Source: Brevibacterium moorei (GTDB lineage Bacteria; Actinomycetota; Actinomycetes; Actinomycetales; Brevibacteriaceae). From it: a DNA stretch of 64,000 nucleotides. The stretch is taken from positions 124,001 to 188,000 of the forward strand of contig NZ_JANIJX010000001.1 of assembly GCF_024580735.1 (NCBI RefSeq). Reading direction: 5' to 3'. A model generated the notes under the pieces. It saw only the letters and a list, made by a program, of their open reading frames with translations, had not been told where the DNA came from and did not search any database. Each line of letters starts with the position of its first letter. Position 1 is the stretch's first letter. This document shows positions 1 through 9,975 of this stretch, in pieces. A program made the position numbers and the translations under genes.

Positions 1-630
1 GCCGGGGCGGGTGCGGGTGCGCACCCAGCGGTAGAGCAGGAAGACGAGGGCGGAGACATTCATCACGACCAGCGCGGTCAGGGGTGCCCACGGCTCGACC
101 CCCGCGGCCAGCGCGCCCAGCGGCACGGCGAGTTTGACGTCGCCGAGGCCCATCGACTCACCGGCCAGCAACCGGCCCAGGACGGCGATGAACGCGAAGA
201 ACAGGCCCAGCCCCACCGCCCCAGCCAGCATCCGCAGGCTCAGGCCGGGGGCGGCCTGCCAGGCCGCTACCGCTGTGACCAGGACCAGGATCGCCAGAGG
301 TCCGACGATCCGATTGGGCAGGCGGTGGACCCGCGCGTCGATCAGGAAGAGCCACCCGGTGGCGCCGGCCAGCACCCCCAGGATCAACACGAGGCAGGTG
401 CGAGTGGCAGTGGTGGATTCCATACCGGTGGACAGGGCCCACGTCACGAGCAGGGACAGCAGCGGTCCCAGGGCGACGGCGCCGAGCAGATACGTCCGTC
501 CCGCGGTGCGCACCCGCAGGGTGTGCGCGGGGTCGGCCAGCAGCCGGGGCAGGCGCCACCCGATCGCCAGGGCCACGATGAGCGAAACGCACACCGACAC
601 GGCGCCGGCCGACCCCGGCAGGGTCGTCAT
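1..630 (-). CDS. Prepilin leader peptidase (A24 family), 3' end outside window
   Basis: Integral-membrane aspartic protease that cleaves type IV prepilin-like leader peptides. Translating the minus strand from the ATG at 630 gives 210 codons without a stop, running off the window edge, so the C-terminus is missing. The chain is strongly hydrophobic with several membrane segments. It contains both family aspartates: the first in the FLIDARVHRLPN segment, the second in the diagnostic GLGDVKL motif. It lacks the zinc-binding N-terminal methylase domain of long PilD proteins, as is usual for the short actinobacterial forms. The start lies 1 nt after the aroE stop, so it is probably translated in the same operon. 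Family assignment is firm; the substrate (pilins or competence pseudopilins) is inferred and is consistent with comEC/comEA elsewhere in the window. Confidence 0.85.
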   Translation of the reverse strand, partial: MTTLPGSAGAVSVCVSLIVALAIGWRLPRLLADPAHTLRVRTAGRTYLLGAVALGPLLSLLVTWALSTGMESTTATRTCLVLILGVLAGATGWLFLIDARVHRLPNRIVGPLAILVLVTAVAAWQAAPGLSLRMLAGAVGLGLFFAFIAVLGRLLAGESMGLGDVKLAVPLGALAAGVEPWAPLTALVVMNVSALVFLLYRWVRTRTRPG

Positions 631-631
631 C

Positions 632-1489
632 TCAGACCGTGCGCCGGGCGCCGGCGGCGTCCATCGCCGTCCGAATCGCAGTGGCGTCCCCGGCCGGCAG
701 GCCCGCGGCCTCGCGAAAGGCCTGGAACTGGGCGACTGCCTGGTGGACGAGCATCCGGGTGCCCGCCAGGCCACGGGCCCCGCGCTCGGTGAACATCCCC
801 GTGAGATCGAGCGAGCCCACGGCATAGGCCACGTCGAGCACCGCGGTGGATTCCGGCAGCCGGGCCGGCCAATGCCAGGTGTCGGCCGTCAGCACCCCTG
901 CGGGCAGAGTGGAGATCACCAGGTCGGCGGCACCCGGCTGCAGCTGCGCGATCGGCTCCGTGGTGACCTCGGCTGCGCCCAGGCTGTGCAGGAAGTCCGC
1001 CAGCGCAGAAGTCCTGCGGGGGTTGCGCCCGTAGACTGCGAAATCCCGCCCGCCGGCCAGGCGCGCCGCCAGGGCAGCCGAACGGGCCGTTGCCCCGGTG
1101 CCCACGATGGCGACACGGCCCGGCTGGATTCCGGCCTCGGCCAGGGCACCGACGATCCCCTGCACATCGGTGTTGAGAATGCGCGGACGACTGCCGCCGA
1201 CCCAGGTGTTCGCGACCCCGGTCAGGGCTGCGGTCTCGTCTACGTCCCAGCCGTGGACGGCGGCGAGCCTGACGAGTTCCTCCTTCAACGGCATGGTCGC
1301 CGAGTAGCCCGCGATGTGCGAATCGGCCCCCAGCAGCACGCCCTCGAGTTCGTCCGCAGTGGTCTCCCTGCGGTCGTAGGACCAGTCGTCCATTCCCAGC
1401 GCGGCATATGCCGCGGTGTGCAGCAGCGGGGACAGGGAATGGGCGATCGGCGAGCCGAGCACAGCGGCGCGATGCCGGGCCTCAGCCAT
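632..1489 (-). CDS. aroE: Shikimate dehydrogenase (AroE)
   Basis: Reduces 3-dehydroshikimate to shikimate with NADPH in aromatic amino acid synthesis. The 285-residue protein has the N-terminal substrate-binding signature LGSPIAHSLSP, the catalytic-lysine segment SATMPLKEE (usually NVTxPxK) and the Rossmann motif GTGATARSA. These give the normal two-domain order and length. I placed the start at the ATG at 1489 because homology begins at MAEARHRAAVLGS. The longer upstream reading frame runs antisense-like through mltG and has no family similarity. The start overlaps the mltG stop by 8 nt, implying translational coupling in the alaS-ruvX-mltG-aroE-prepilin peptidase series. Confidence 0.93.
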   Translation of the reverse strand: MAEARHRAAVLGSPIAHSLSPLLHTAAYAALGMDDWSYDRRETTADELEGVLLGADSHIAGYSATMPLKEELVRLAAVHGWDVDETAALTGVANTWVGGSRPRILNTDVQGIVGALAEAGIQPGRVAIVGTGATARSAALAARLAGGRDFAVYGRNPRRTSALADFLHSLGAAEVTTEPIAQLQPGAADLVISTLPAGVLTADTWHWPARLPESTAVLDVAYAVGSLDLTGMFTERGARGLAGTRMLVHQAVAQFQAFREAAGLPAGDATAIRTAMDAAGARRTV

Positions 1490-2648
1490 CCGAGCCGTCC
1501 GCTCCGGACCCCGCGCCGGGAGACTGACTGTTGTGTTCGCGCAGCCAGGCCTGGTACTCCTTGACGTTCGCCTGGTGCTCTTTGTAGGTCTTGGCGAACT
1601 TGACCTCGCCGGCATCCGGATCGGTCGCCACGAAGTACTGCCAGTCACCGGTGGCCGGCCGCTTGGCCGCCAGCAGCGCCGAGCGGCCGGGACTGCCGAT
1701 CGGACCCGGCGGCAGTCCCTTGTGCACATAGGTGTTGTACGGGTTCTTGCTCGCGCGCTCCTTGGAGGTGGTCGTCAGATCGCCCCTGGCGCCGAAGATG
1801 TAGGCGACCGTCGCATCGGACTGCAAGAGACCGCGGGTCTCACTGGCCTTGCCCATCCGGTTGAGGAAGACGCGCGCCACCTTGGCCTGGGTCGCCGGAT
1901 CCTCATTCGATTCGACCTGGACCAGGCTGCCCAGGGTCAACAGACGATTGGCGTCATCGTTGTTGATCGCCAGTTCATTGAACTCGCCCTTCGTGCGATC
2001 GACCATATCCTGGACCATCGCAGTGGCCGAGCTGTCCTTCTGCACGTCATATGTCGCAGGGAACAGGTATCCCTCCAAGCTGGGGGCCTTGATCTCGAGT
2101 CCGTAGTCCCTCGGCGATTTGTCGTCGATGGCGGCGTCGACGTCGTCGGCGTCCAGCCCGGCCGCGACCATCTTCGGCTTGATCTGCTTGATCGTCTGCC
2201 CCTCGGCCACGGTCACCCGATTGGCGGCCTGCCCCTTCTGCAGCAGGTCCAGCGCTGCGGCCGAACTCATCTGCTTGTGCATCCGGAAGGTGCCCGCCTG
2301 GATCGTGAAGTCGCGTTCCTCGACCAGTTTGAGGAACGGTCGGGCGGCCTGAATGACCTCCTGGTCGACGAGCTGATTGGCCACGGCCCGGGCAGAGGTC
2401 CCCTGTTCGATCGTCACGACGACTTCACCGGTTCCACTGCCCTCGTAGTCTGCGTTCGAACCGAATACCTCGCCGAAGGCGCCCTTGGCGGTGAAGACAG
2501 CGAACACCCCGCCGCCGAGCAGCAGGACCGCCGCGACGACGATGATCGCGACCATCCGGCGACGTCGGAACTTCCTGCGGCGCTCTCTGGCCCTGCGGGA
2601 AGTCCGGGTCTCCTCACCGAACTGGGCGAACTCTTCGTGCAGTGTCAC
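1482..2648 (-). CDS. mltG: Endolytic murein transglycosylase (MltG/YceG)
   Basis: Inner-membrane lytic transglycosylase that cuts nascent peptidoglycan glycan strands and acts as a chain terminator. The 388-residue protein has a basic cytoplasmic N-terminus, one membrane segment near residues 30-50, and a YceG domain. The catalytic glutamate lies in LGSLVQVESNED, followed by ARVFLNRM, LQSDATVAY and the NPYNTYVHKGLPPGPI block typical of the family. Translation begins at a GTG that overlaps the ruvX stop in a GTGA junction. The C-terminal tail is Ser/Gly-rich and probably disordered. Gene order alaS-ruvX-mltG-aroE is conserved in actinobacteria. Confidence 0.93.
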   Translation of the reverse strand: MTLHEEFAQFGEETRTSRRARERRRKFRRRRMVAIIVVAAVLLLGGGVFAVFTAKGAFGEVFGSNADYEGSGTGEVVVTIEQGTSARAVANQLVDQEVIQAARPFLKLVEERDFTIQAGTFRMHKQMSSAAALDLLQKGQAANRVTVAEGQTIKQIKPKMVAAGLDADDVDAAIDDKSPRDYGLEIKAPSLEGYLFPATYDVQKDSSATAMVQDMVDRTKGEFNELAINNDDANRLLTLGSLVQVESNEDPATQAKVARVFLNRMGKASETRGLLQSDATVAYIFGARGDLTTTSKERASKNPYNTYVHKGLPPGPIGSPGRSALLAAKRPATGDWQYFVATDPDAGEVKFAKTYKEHQANVKEYQAWLREHNSQSPGAGSGADGSDG

Positions 2649-3139
2649 AAGTGGTCTCCCCCAGGTGGCTGGCTTTCGTGCGGCAGCGGATCGCCTGCGG
2701 GCGATCCCGTGGTCTTCTCGGCCTCGAGTGCCGATTGCAGGATGACGACGGCGGCCACAGCGTCGACGCGCTCGCGCCGCTGCCGGGAATTCCTGCCCGC
2801 CGACTGTAGCATGCGGTGGGCCTCCGTAGTGGTGAAGCGCTCGTCGAACAGGCGGATCGGAACACCCGAGGTTTCCGCTATCAGTCGGGTGAATTCAAGG
2901 GCCGTCGCCGCCGACTTGCCCTCCTGCCCGCGCAGGGTCTTCGGCTTACCACAGACGATTTCGATAGGTTCGACTTCGTTAATGAGATCGCGGATCTCCC
3001 GCAGCGCGCGTTCGTCCCCATCGCGCCGGTAGACCGTCGCCAGCGGGGTGGCGAGAATCCCGTCGGGGTCGCAGTAGGCGACCCCGACGCGTACGCTGCC
3101 GACGTCGATGCCCAGACGTCTGCCCCTGCGGAAACTCAC
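2645..3139 (-). CDS. ruvX: RuvX/YqgF-family pre-16S rRNA endonuclease-like protein
   Basis: RNase H-like fold protein of the YqgF family, implicated in 16S rRNA 5' maturation and once annotated as a putative Holliday junction resolvase. The 164-residue protein starts with the RNase H-type strand RLGIDVGSVRVGVA and has the internal GKPKTLRGQEG loop and LFDERFTTTEA, ending with a DAVAAVVIL helix that carries the last acidic residue. The start is GTG at 3139, sharing a GTGA overlap with the alaS stop. The C-terminal 25 residues are Pro/Gly-rich and not part of the fold. Confidence 0.92.
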   Translation of the reverse strand: MSFRRGRRLGIDVGSVRVGVAYCDPDGILATPLATVYRRDGDERALREIRDLINEVEPIEIVCGKPKTLRGQEGKSAATALEFTRLIAETSGVPIRLFDERFTTTEAHRMLQSAGRNSRQRRERVDAVAAVVILQSALEAEKTTGSPAGDPLPHESQPPGGDHL

Positions 3140-5793
3140 GAATGAGATCCGGCCAGGCGGGCGATCTCCTCCAGAGCCGCAGCGGCGCGGCCGTAGTCGC
3201 TGCCGCCGCCCTGGGCGATATCGGGCTTGCCGCCACCGCCTCCGCCGAGGACCGCAGAGGCGGCCCGCACCAACTCGCCGGCCCGCAGACCCAGCGCCTG
3301 CGCCGCATCGTTGACCGCGACGACGACCGCGGGCTTGCCAGCGGCATCGCCGATCCCGGCGATCACCGCTGGTTCGGCGCCCAGGCGTCCGCGCACATCG
3401 AGGACGAAGGCGCGTACGTCACCTGCATTGGACACGGCCCCCAGATCCGTACCGGAGAACCGGATGCCGGCCACCTCGCGGATGGAGGCGACGGCGGAGG
3501 CCGCCTGGCCCAGGACCCGTTCGGAGTTGAGCTTCGCCAGTTCGCGTTCGGTCTCCTTGATCCGCTCCAGGAGTCCCGCGACCCTGGCGGGGACGTCCGC
3601 GCCCGGCACGCGCAGCATCTCCGAGACCGAGGACAGAATCGTGCGTTCCTTGGCCAGATCGCGGAAGGCCTGCAGACCGACGCTCGCCTCGATTCGCCTG
3701 GTACCCGATCCCACGGAGGATTCGGCGATCACGGAGATCGGCCCGATCTCACTGGTCAGGCCCACATGGGTGCCGGCGCACAGCTCACGCGAGAACGGCC
3801 CGCCGATGTTCACCACGCGCACGATTTCCGGGTAGCGCTCACCGAACAGCGCCATCGCACCGGACTTCTTGGCCTCCTCGAAGGGCATGTACTGGTAGTC
3901 GACTTCCAGATTGTCGCGGACGGCGACATTGGCCGCGTCCTCGATCTCGGCCCTGGCAGCCGCCGAAAGCGCATCGGGGAAGGAGAAGTCGAAGCGCATA
4001 TAACCGGGCTGGTTCAGCGAGCCCGCCTGGACGGCATTGGGCCCCAGGATCTCCCTGAGTGCCGCATGGACCAGGTGGGTCGCCGAATGCGCCTGCGCGG
4101 AGGCGAAGCGATGGGCCGGATCCACCGCGGCCAAGACGTCGCCGCCGGCGCGCAGCTCGCCCTCGAGCACCTCGACCTTGTGGGCGCGCAGGCCCTTGAC
4201 GGGGCTCTGCACATCGGTCACACGGGCGGTGAAGCCATCACCGGAGATCAACCCGACGTCCGCGCGCTGGCCGCCGGCCTCGGCGTAGAACGGGGTGGTG
4301 TCGAGCACCAGGTCCACGGTGTCCCCGGGCCGGGCGACGTCGACGAACTGCCCAGCGGAGACCAGGCCACGCACCGTGGCGCCCGATTCCAGGGTGTCGT
4401 AGCCGACGAACTCCGTCGCCCCGCCGTCGAGCAGTTCGCTGAATGCCGTGACGTCGGCGTGGCCGCCCTTCTTCGATTTGGCATCGGCCTTGGCACGCTG
4501 TCGCTGCTGCTCCATCAGGGTCCGGAAGCCCGCCTCGTCGACCTCGACGCCCTGTTCGTGGGCCATCTCCAGGGTCAGGTCGATCGGGAACCCGTGGGTA
4601 TCGTGCAGGGCGAAGGCCACCTCGCCGGAGAGCTCGTGTCCGCCGTGTAGGTGTGCCACCGACTTATTCAACAGCTCGGTGCCCGATTCCAGCGTGCGCC
4701 GGAAGGCCTTCTCCTCAGCATAGGCGACCCGCGAGATCCGCTCGAAGTCGGTCGCCAGTTCCGGATAGGACTCGGCCATGGCATCGCGTGAAACGGGCAG
4801 CAGCACGGGCAGGACGGGTTCGCTCACACCCAGCAGGCGCATCGCGCGCACCGCCCGGCGCAGCAGGCGGCGCAGAATGTAACCGCGACCCTCGTTCGAG
4901 GGGCGGACCCCGTCGCCGATGATGATGAGAGAGGAACGGATGTGGTCGGCGACCACGCGCATGCGCACATCGTCGTCGTGATCGGCGCCGTAGGTCTTGC
5001 CGGCCAGTTCGCAGGCCGCCGCGAGCACGGGATAGACCTCGTCGATCTCGTACATGTTCTCCACGCCCTGTTTGAGGAAGGCGACGCGCTCCAGCCCCAT
5101 GCCGGTGTCGATGTTCTTCGCGGGCAGTTCCCCCGCGATGTCGAAGTCGACCTTGGTCCGCACGGCCGAGAGCTCGAACTCCGTGAACACGAGGTTCCAG
5201 ATCTCGATGTAGCGGTCCTCATCGGCCTCCGGGCCGCCCTCGGCTCCATAGGCGGGCCCGCGGTCGAAGTAGATCTCCGAGCAGTACCCACCGGGACCGG
5301 GCTGGCCCGTGTGCCAGAAGTTGTCGGCGTTTCCGCGCTTCTGGATCCGCTCGATCGGGATCTCCGACTCCTCGAGCCAGATCCCGATGGACTCTTCGTC
5401 CTCGTGGTGGACGGTGACCCACAGCCGTTCGGGATCGAAGCCCAGGCCGCCATCGGCCTCGGGAGTCGACAACAGCTCCCAGGCGTACTGGATCGCCTCG
5501 CGCTTGAAGTAGTCGCCGAAGCTGAAGTTGCCGTTCATCTGGAAGAACGTGCCGTGCCGGGTTGTCTTACCCACCTCTTCGATATCGCCGGTGCGCACGC
5601 ACTTCTGCACGCTCGTCGCACGCGGATAGGGCGCGGGTTCGCGGCCGGACAGGTAGGGGATGAAGGGGACCATACCGGCGATGGTGAACAGGACCGAGGG
5701 CTCCGGGCTGATGACCGACGCACTGGGCACGACGGTGTGTCCCTTGGATTCGAAGAATTTCAGCCAACGACGCTTGATTTCAGCGGTCTTCAT
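3136..5793 (-). CDS. alaS: Alanyl-tRNA synthetase
   Basis: Charges tRNA-Ala and clears Ser/Gly mischarged tRNA. The 885-residue protein shows the class II catalytic core at the N-terminus (MKTAEIKRRWLKFFESKGH, then SPEPSVLFTIAGM), the editing-domain metal ligands HSATH and the CAGTH box, and the C-terminal glycine-rich C-Ala domain with GGGGGGKPDIAQGGG. I chose the ATG at 5793 because homology begins there and AAGG lies 7-8 nt upstream. Upstream in-frame starts would add 22 residues without similarity. It heads the series alaS-ruvX-mltG-aroE. rpsD lies just upstream, separated by a hairpin. Confidence 0.97.
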   Translation of the reverse strand: MKTAEIKRRWLKFFESKGHTVVPSASVISPEPSVLFTIAGMVPFIPYLSGREPAPYPRATSVQKCVRTGDIEEVGKTTRHGTFFQMNGNFSFGDYFKREAIQYAWELLSTPEADGGLGFDPERLWVTVHHEDEESIGIWLEESEIPIERIQKRGNADNFWHTGQPGPGGYCSEIYFDRGPAYGAEGGPEADEDRYIEIWNLVFTEFELSAVRTKVDFDIAGELPAKNIDTGMGLERVAFLKQGVENMYEIDEVYPVLAAACELAGKTYGADHDDDVRMRVVADHIRSSLIIIGDGVRPSNEGRGYILRRLLRRAVRAMRLLGVSEPVLPVLLPVSRDAMAESYPELATDFERISRVAYAEEKAFRRTLESGTELLNKSVAHLHGGHELSGEVAFALHDTHGFPIDLTLEMAHEQGVEVDEAGFRTLMEQQRQRAKADAKSKKGGHADVTAFSELLDGGATEFVGYDTLESGATVRGLVSAGQFVDVARPGDTVDLVLDTTPFYAEAGGQRADVGLISGDGFTARVTDVQSPVKGLRAHKVEVLEGELRAGGDVLAAVDPAHRFASAQAHSATHLVHAALREILGPNAVQAGSLNQPGYMRFDFSFPDALSAAARAEIEDAANVAVRDNLEVDYQYMPFEEAKKSGAMALFGERYPEIVRVVNIGGPFSRELCAGTHVGLTSEIGPISVIAESSVGSGTRRIEASVGLQAFRDLAKERTILSSVSEMLRVPGADVPARVAGLLERIKETERELAKLNSERVLGQAASAVASIREVAGIRFSGTDLGAVSNAGDVRAFVLDVRGRLGAEPAVIAGIGDAAGKPAVVVAVNDAAQALGLRAGELVRAASAVLGGGGGGKPDIAQGGGSDYGRAAAALEEIARLAGSHS

Positions 5794-5897
5794 TCCCAAC
5801 CTTCCGGTTTTCTTAGCAGGGGGTGCGCCCGAGCGCCGTGGGACCGGCTGCGCGGACACTGTGTCAACACCCGATCGATTCTACGGGATGACACGAC

Positions 5898-5927
5898 CGC
5901 CCCGACACCACAGTGGGTGCCGGGGCG
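5898..5927 (-). terminator. Hairpin terminator after rpsD
   Basis: Arms 5898-5909 and 5916-5927 pair over 12 bp with a single mismatch, around a 6-nt loop, directly downstream of the rpsD stop. There is no U-tract, so it is a GC-rich hairpin of the type common in actinobacteria. It separates rpsD from the alaS operon. Confidence 0.6.
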
Positions 5928-5952
5928 GGGTGACGCTACCTGTGCGCGGCGA

Positions 5953-6579
5953 TCAGCGCGAGTAGTGCTCGACGACCAGCTGGACGTCGCAGGTCACGGG
6001 GACCTCTTCACGCTTGGGCCGACGCAGCAGCGTGGCCTGCAGGGCTTCGAGGTTCACGTTCAGGTAACCGGGGACCGCGGGCAGCACATCGCGGTGCGCA
6101 CCGGCGGCGGCGACCTGGAACGGATCCATATCGGCCGAGCGGGTGTGCACGGAGATGGTCTGGCCTTCCTTCACGCGGAAGGAGGGGCGGTCCACGCGCT
6201 GGCCGTCGACGCAGATGTGACGGTGCACGACGAACTGGCGGGCCTGGGCGATGGTGCGGGCGAAGCCGGCACGCAGGACCAGGGCGTCCAGACGCATTTC
6301 GAGCAGCTCGACCAGGTTTTCACCGGTCATGCCCGGCTGGCGGTGGGCTTCCTTGTAGACCTTGAGCAGCTGGGCCTCGCGGATGCCGTACTGGGCGCGC
6401 AGACGCTGCTTCTCCTTCAGGCGGATCGAGTAGTCCGAGTCGTTGCGACGACGGGCACGGCCGTGCTCGCCGGGCGGGTACGGACGACGCTCGAAGTACT
6501 TTTCGGCCTTCGGGGTCAGGGCAATGCCGAGGGCGCGCGACAGGCGGACCTGACGGCGCGAACGCGTTGCATGAGACAT
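5953..6579 (-). CDS. rpsD: 30S ribosomal protein S4
   Basis: Primary 16S rRNA-binding protein of the small subunit body. The 208-residue protein contains the S4 RNA-binding domain near residues 95-155 ([20 protein letters not shown] and the conserved [10 protein letters not shown] segment). The start ATG at 6579 matches the family N-terminus, and an AAAGG sits about 10 nt upstream. The longer in-frame extension upstream lacks similarity. The roughly 200-nt space upstream of the start could hold a leader. A weak TAGAGT -10-like element lies near 6755, but I see no convincing -35. This S4 lacks the N-terminal zinc-binding cysteines of C+ paralogues, so it is the zinc-independent type. Confidence 0.97.
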   Translation of the reverse strand: MSHATRSRRQVRLSRALGIALTPKAEKYFERRPYPPGEHGRARRRNDSDYSIRLKEKQRLRAQYGIREAQLLKVYKEAHRQPGMTGENLVELLEMRLDALVLRAGFARTIAQARQFVVHRHICVDGQRVDRPSFRVKEGQTISVHTRSADMDPFQVAAAGAHRDVLPAVPGYLNVNLEALQATLLRRPKREEVPVTCDVQLVVEHYSR

Positions 6580-6785
6580 GTGATGTCTACCTTTCGTATG
6601 TGCATTGAGCTTCGACGCCTGTGCTCCACGGGAATCCGCGAGTACTGGGCTCGGCCGGCGTCCAAGCGGCTGTTTCCCAGGGTGGGAAGGCAATGGTCCG
6701 GCTCGAGTCAACCGGGCAAGGCCGCCTTTAAGGTGCAGGCACAGCAGTAGACAACTCTACCGCACCCGGACCCCTGCAAGCCGCC

Positions 6786-8168
6786 TCACCCCTGTGGTTT
6801 GCGTCTCGCCTCGATATGGCGCAGGCGCTCGGCCATGTTCCTCTCCGCCCCGTTGCCCGTCGGCCGATAGTAGCGAGCGGCTTCCAGGGACTCCGGCAGA
6901 TAGTCCTGCGGTGAGATCGAGAAGGGGTAGTCGTGGGAGTATTTGTATCCGTCCCCGTGTCCCAGGGCCGCAGCCCCCGGATAGTGCGCATCGCGCAGAT
7001 GAGCTGGGACCTCCCCCGCCTTGCCCGCTTTGACATCGGCGATGGCCTCGTTGATACCGGTGTACGAGGCATTGGATTTCGGTGCGGCCGCCAGGTAGAC
7101 CACGGCCTCGGCCAGGGGGATCCTGCCCTCGGGCATGCCGATGCGCTCCACGGCGGTCTGCGCGGCAACGGCCAGGGTCAGCGCCTGCGGATCCGCCATG
7201 CCGATGTCCTCGGCCGCCGAGATCACGATCCGTCTGGCGATGAAGCGCGGGTCCTCACCGGCGACGATCATCCTGGCCAGATAGTGCAACGCGGCATCCG
7301 GATCCGAGCCGCGAATCGACTTGATGAAGGCACTGATCACGTCGTAGTGCTGATCCCCTGCCCGGTCGTAGCGGACCATCGCCTGGTCCGCCGCCTCGGC
7401 GGTGAAGGCCGCCGTGATGACGGGGGTCCCCTCCCCCTTGGTCCGCGCCTGGGCGATCGCCGCAGCGGCCTCGAGCACGGTCAGGGACCGGCGCGCGTCT
7501 CCCCCGGCGATCGCCACGATGTGCTCCCTGGCCTCGTCCTCGAGGACGAAACCGCCGGCCAGTCCCCGGTCGCTTGACACCGCGTGCTCGAGCAGGTGGG
7601 AGATGTCCTCGGGCGTCAGGGGTTTGAGTGTGAGCACCAGCGAGCGGGAGACCAGGGGTGCGATCACGGAGAAGGACGGATTCTCGGTGGTCGCCGCCAC
7701 CAACACCACCAGACGGTTCTCCACGGCCGGCAGCAGGGCATCCTGTTGCGCCTTGGAGAACCGGTGGATCTCATCGAGGAACAGCACAGTGGTGCGCCCG
7801 TGCAGGTCCCGTTCGTTGCGCGCGTTCTCCACCACGCGGCGCACGTCCTTGACCCCGGCTGTGATCGCGGAGAGCTCCACGAAGCGCCGGTCCCCGGCAT
7901 GGGAGATGACGTGCGCCAGGGTGGTCTTGCCCACGCCCGGCGGACCCCACAGGATCACGGAGGACGCGCCCGCCTTCGAACCGGCCTGTGCGCCGGCCAA
8001 CTGCTGCAGTGGTGAACCGGGGAACGTCAGGTGTTCCTGGCCGACCACCTCGTCCATGGTCCGCGGGCGCATCCGCACCGCCAGCGGGTCCAGTGCGGAT
8101 CCGGAGCCGGCGAAGGCCGGGGACGGCGATTCGTCGTCCCCGGCCTCCTGGTTGAACAGGTCCGCCAC
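6786..8168 (-). CDS. rarA: Replication-associated recombination protein A (RarA/MgsA, AAA+ ATPase)
   Basis: AAA+ clamp-loader-like ATPase of the RarA/WRNIP1 family that acts at stalled replication forks. The 460-residue protein shows [15 protein letters not shown], Walker A GPPGVGKT (residues 75-82), Walker [11 protein letters not shown], a sensor segment [11 protein letters not shown], and the C-terminal tetramerisation domain ending near YKYSHDYP. The start is taken as the GTG at 8168, 8 nt after the aspS stop, because the family-specific DLFNQ motif follows immediately. Longer upstream readings overlap aspS and have no similarity. Probably co-transcribed with aspS. Confidence 0.93.
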   Translation of the reverse strand: MADLFNQEAGDDESPSPAFAGSGSALDPLAVRMRPRTMDEVVGQEHLTFPGSPLQQLAGAQAGSKAGASSVILWGPPGVGKTTLAHVISHAGDRRFVELSAITAGVKDVRRVVENARNERDLHGRTTVLFLDEIHRFSKAQQDALLPAVENRLVVLVAATTENPSFSVIAPLVSRSLVLTLKPLTPEDISHLLEHAVSSDRGLAGGFVLEDEAREHIVAIAGGDARRSLTVLEAAAAIAQARTKGEGTPVITAAFTAEAADQAMVRYDRAGDQHYDVISAFIKSIRGSDPDAALHYLARMIVAGEDPRFIARRIVISAAEDIGMADPQALTLAVAAQTAVERIGMPEGRIPLAEAVVYLAAAPKSNASYTGINEAIADVKAGKAGEVPAHLRDAHYPGAAALGHGDGYKYSHDYPFSISPQDYLPESLEAARYYRPTGNGAERNMAERLRHIEARRKPQG

Positions 8169-8176
8169 GATGGGTG

Positions 8177-9952
8177 TCAGTCCTCTTCTTCTGCGACGTA
8201 GTCCACGCCGGCTTCCTTGCGCTGGTGCTCGGTGATCGCACCGGGTGCATCGGTCAGCGGGTCGTAGCCGCCACCGGACTTCGGGAAGGCGATGACGTCG
8301 CGAATCGAATCGGAGTGGGTCAGCAGCGAGACGATGCGGTCCCACCCGAAGGCGATGCCGCCGTGCGGCGGGGCGCCGAAGGCGAAGGCGTCGAGCAGGA
8401 AGCCGAACTTCTCACGCGCCTCGGCCTCGGAGATGCCCATCACCTTGAACACGCGCTCCTGGATGTCCGGGCGGTGAATACGGATGGAACCGCCGCCGAT
8501 CTCATTGCCGTTGCACACGATGTCGTAGGCGTAGGCCAGCGCGGAACCCGGATCCGTGTCGAAGGTGTCGAGGAATTCCGGCTTGGGCGAGGTGAAGGCG
8601 TGGTGCACCGCGGTCCATTTGCCGGCGCCCACGGCCACATCGCCCGCTGCCACCGCCTCTTCTGCGGGTTCGAACAGCGGAGCGTCGACGACCCAGACGA
8701 AGGCCCAGGCGTTCTCATCGATCAGGCCGGAGCGCGCGGCGATCTCATTGCGGGCTGAACCCAGCAGGGCGCGGGCGGCCTTGGGCTTGTCCGCTGCGAA
8801 GAAGATCGCATCGCCGGGGACGGCGCCCACCGCTGCGGCCAGTCCGGCCTTCTCGTCCTCCGAGATGTTCTTGGCCACCGGTCCGCCCAGCGTGCCATCG
8901 GCCTGGACCTGTACATAGGCCAGGCCCTTGGCTCCGCGCTGCTTGGCCCAGTCCTGCCAGGCATCGAACTGCCGACGCGGCAGCGAGGCCCCACCCGGGT
9001 AGACGACCGCGCCCACATAGGGCGCCTGGAACACGCGGAACGGCGTGTCCTTGAAGTATTCGGTCAGATCGGTCAGCTCCAGGCCGAAGCGCAGGTCCGG
9101 CTTGTCCGAACCGTACTTCTCCATTGCGTCCTTGTACGTCATCCGGGCGATCGGCGTCGTGATGTCGTAGCCGATGAGCTTCCACACGGCCTTGAGGACG
9201 TCTTCGGCCAGGGCGATGATGTCGTCCTGATCGACGAACGAGGCCTCGATGTCGAGCTGGGTGAATTCCGGCTGGCGATCCGCTCGGAAGTCCTCATCGC
9301 GGTAGCAGCGGGCGATCTGGTAGTAGCGTTCCATCCCGGCCACCTGGAGCAGCTGCTTGAACAGCTGCGGGGACTGCGGCAGCGCATACCAGTTGCCGGG
9401 GCGCAGACGCGCCGGAACCAGGAAGTCGCGGGCGCCCTCGGGGGTGGAGCGGGTCAGCGTCGGGGTCTCGATCTCCGTGAAGCGGTGGGCCTCGAGGACC
9501 GTCCTGGCCGCCCGGTTCGCCTCGGAGCGCAGGCGCAGGTTCGCGGCCTGGCCCTTCCGACGCAGATCCAGGTAACGGTACTTCAGCCGCGTCTCCTCGC
9601 CGACCTGGCCGGCGTCCTCGGCATGTTCGGAGACCTGGAAGGGCAGGGGCGCGGCCTCGGCCAGGACTTTGACCTCGGTGTCGACGATCTCCACATCGCC
9701 GGTGGCCAGGTCCGGGTTGGCGTTGCCCTCGGGCCGCTGGGCCACGGTTCCGGTGACCTGCACGACGGTCTCATTGCGCAGCTTGTCCGCGACGTCCTCG
9801 CGCACGACGACCTGGACGATGCCGGAGGCGTCGCGCAAGTCGATGAAGGCGACCCCACCGTGGTCGCGGCGGCGGTCCACCCAGCCGGCCAGGGTGATGG
9901 TGGTTCCGGCATCCGACAGCCGCAGGCTGCCTGCCTCATGCGTGCGTAGCAC
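8177..9952 (-). CDS. aspS: Aspartyl-tRNA synthetase, probably non-discriminating (Asp/Asn)
   Basis: Class II synthetase of 591 residues with the bacterial anticodon-binding OB domain first, motif 2 ([28 protein letters not shown], seen around residues 210-235), the bacterial insertion domain, and motif 3 ([15 protein letters not shown]). Start is GTG at 9952, with a strong AAGGAG 8 nt upstream. Two anticodon-domain residues decide specificity in studied enzymes. This protein has His31 (RRRDHGG) where discriminating enzymes have Leu, and Gly76 ([13 protein letters not shown]) where E. coli has Lys. Both match the non-discriminating type, which also makes Asp-tRNA-Asn for GatCAB amidation. That specificity is inference; the synthetase identity is secure. 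Confidence 0.96.
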   Translation of the reverse strand: MLRTHEAGSLRLSDAGTTITLAGWVDRRRDHGGVAFIDLRDASGIVQVVVREDVADKLRNETVVQVTGTVAQRPEGNANPDLATGDVEIVDTEVKVLAEAAPLPFQVSEHAEDAGQVGEETRLKYRYLDLRRKGQAANLRLRSEANRAARTVLEAHRFTEIETPTLTRSTPEGARDFLVPARLRPGNWYALPQSPQLFKQLLQVAGMERYYQIARCYRDEDFRADRQPEFTQLDIEASFVDQDDIIALAEDVLKAVWKLIGYDITTPIARMTYKDAMEKYGSDKPDLRFGLELTDLTEYFKDTPFRVFQAPYVGAVVYPGGASLPRRQFDAWQDWAKQRGAKGLAYVQVQADGTLGGPVAKNISEDEKAGLAAAVGAVPGDAIFFAADKPKAARALLGSARNEIAARSGLIDENAWAFVWVVDAPLFEPAEEAVAAGDVAVGAGKWTAVHHAFTSPKPEFLDTFDTDPGSALAYAYDIVCNGNEIGGGSIRIHRPDIQERVFKVMGISEAEAREKFGFLLDAFAFGAPPHGGIAFGWDRIVSLLTHSDSIRDVIAFPKSGGGYDPLTDAPGAITEHQRKEAGVDYVAEEED

Positions 9953-9975
9953 TGATCAGTCTCCTTGGTAGTTCG

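Noticed and set aside
134..1564. Plus-strand open frame of 476 codons opposite aroE and the prepilin peptidase
   Set aside because: No family similarity. Both minus-strand genes have clear signatures, including GLGDVKL and GTGATARSA.
4942..6750. Plus-strand open frame of 602 codons over alaS and rpsD
   Set aside because: Spans two secure minus-strand genes and their intergenic hairpin. Composition is that of an antisense shadow.
6580..6785. Promoter or S4-binding leader for rpsD
   Set aside because: A TAGAGT near 6755 and a TTGACT near 6720 exist but do not form a correctly spaced pair. Evidence was too weak for a feature.
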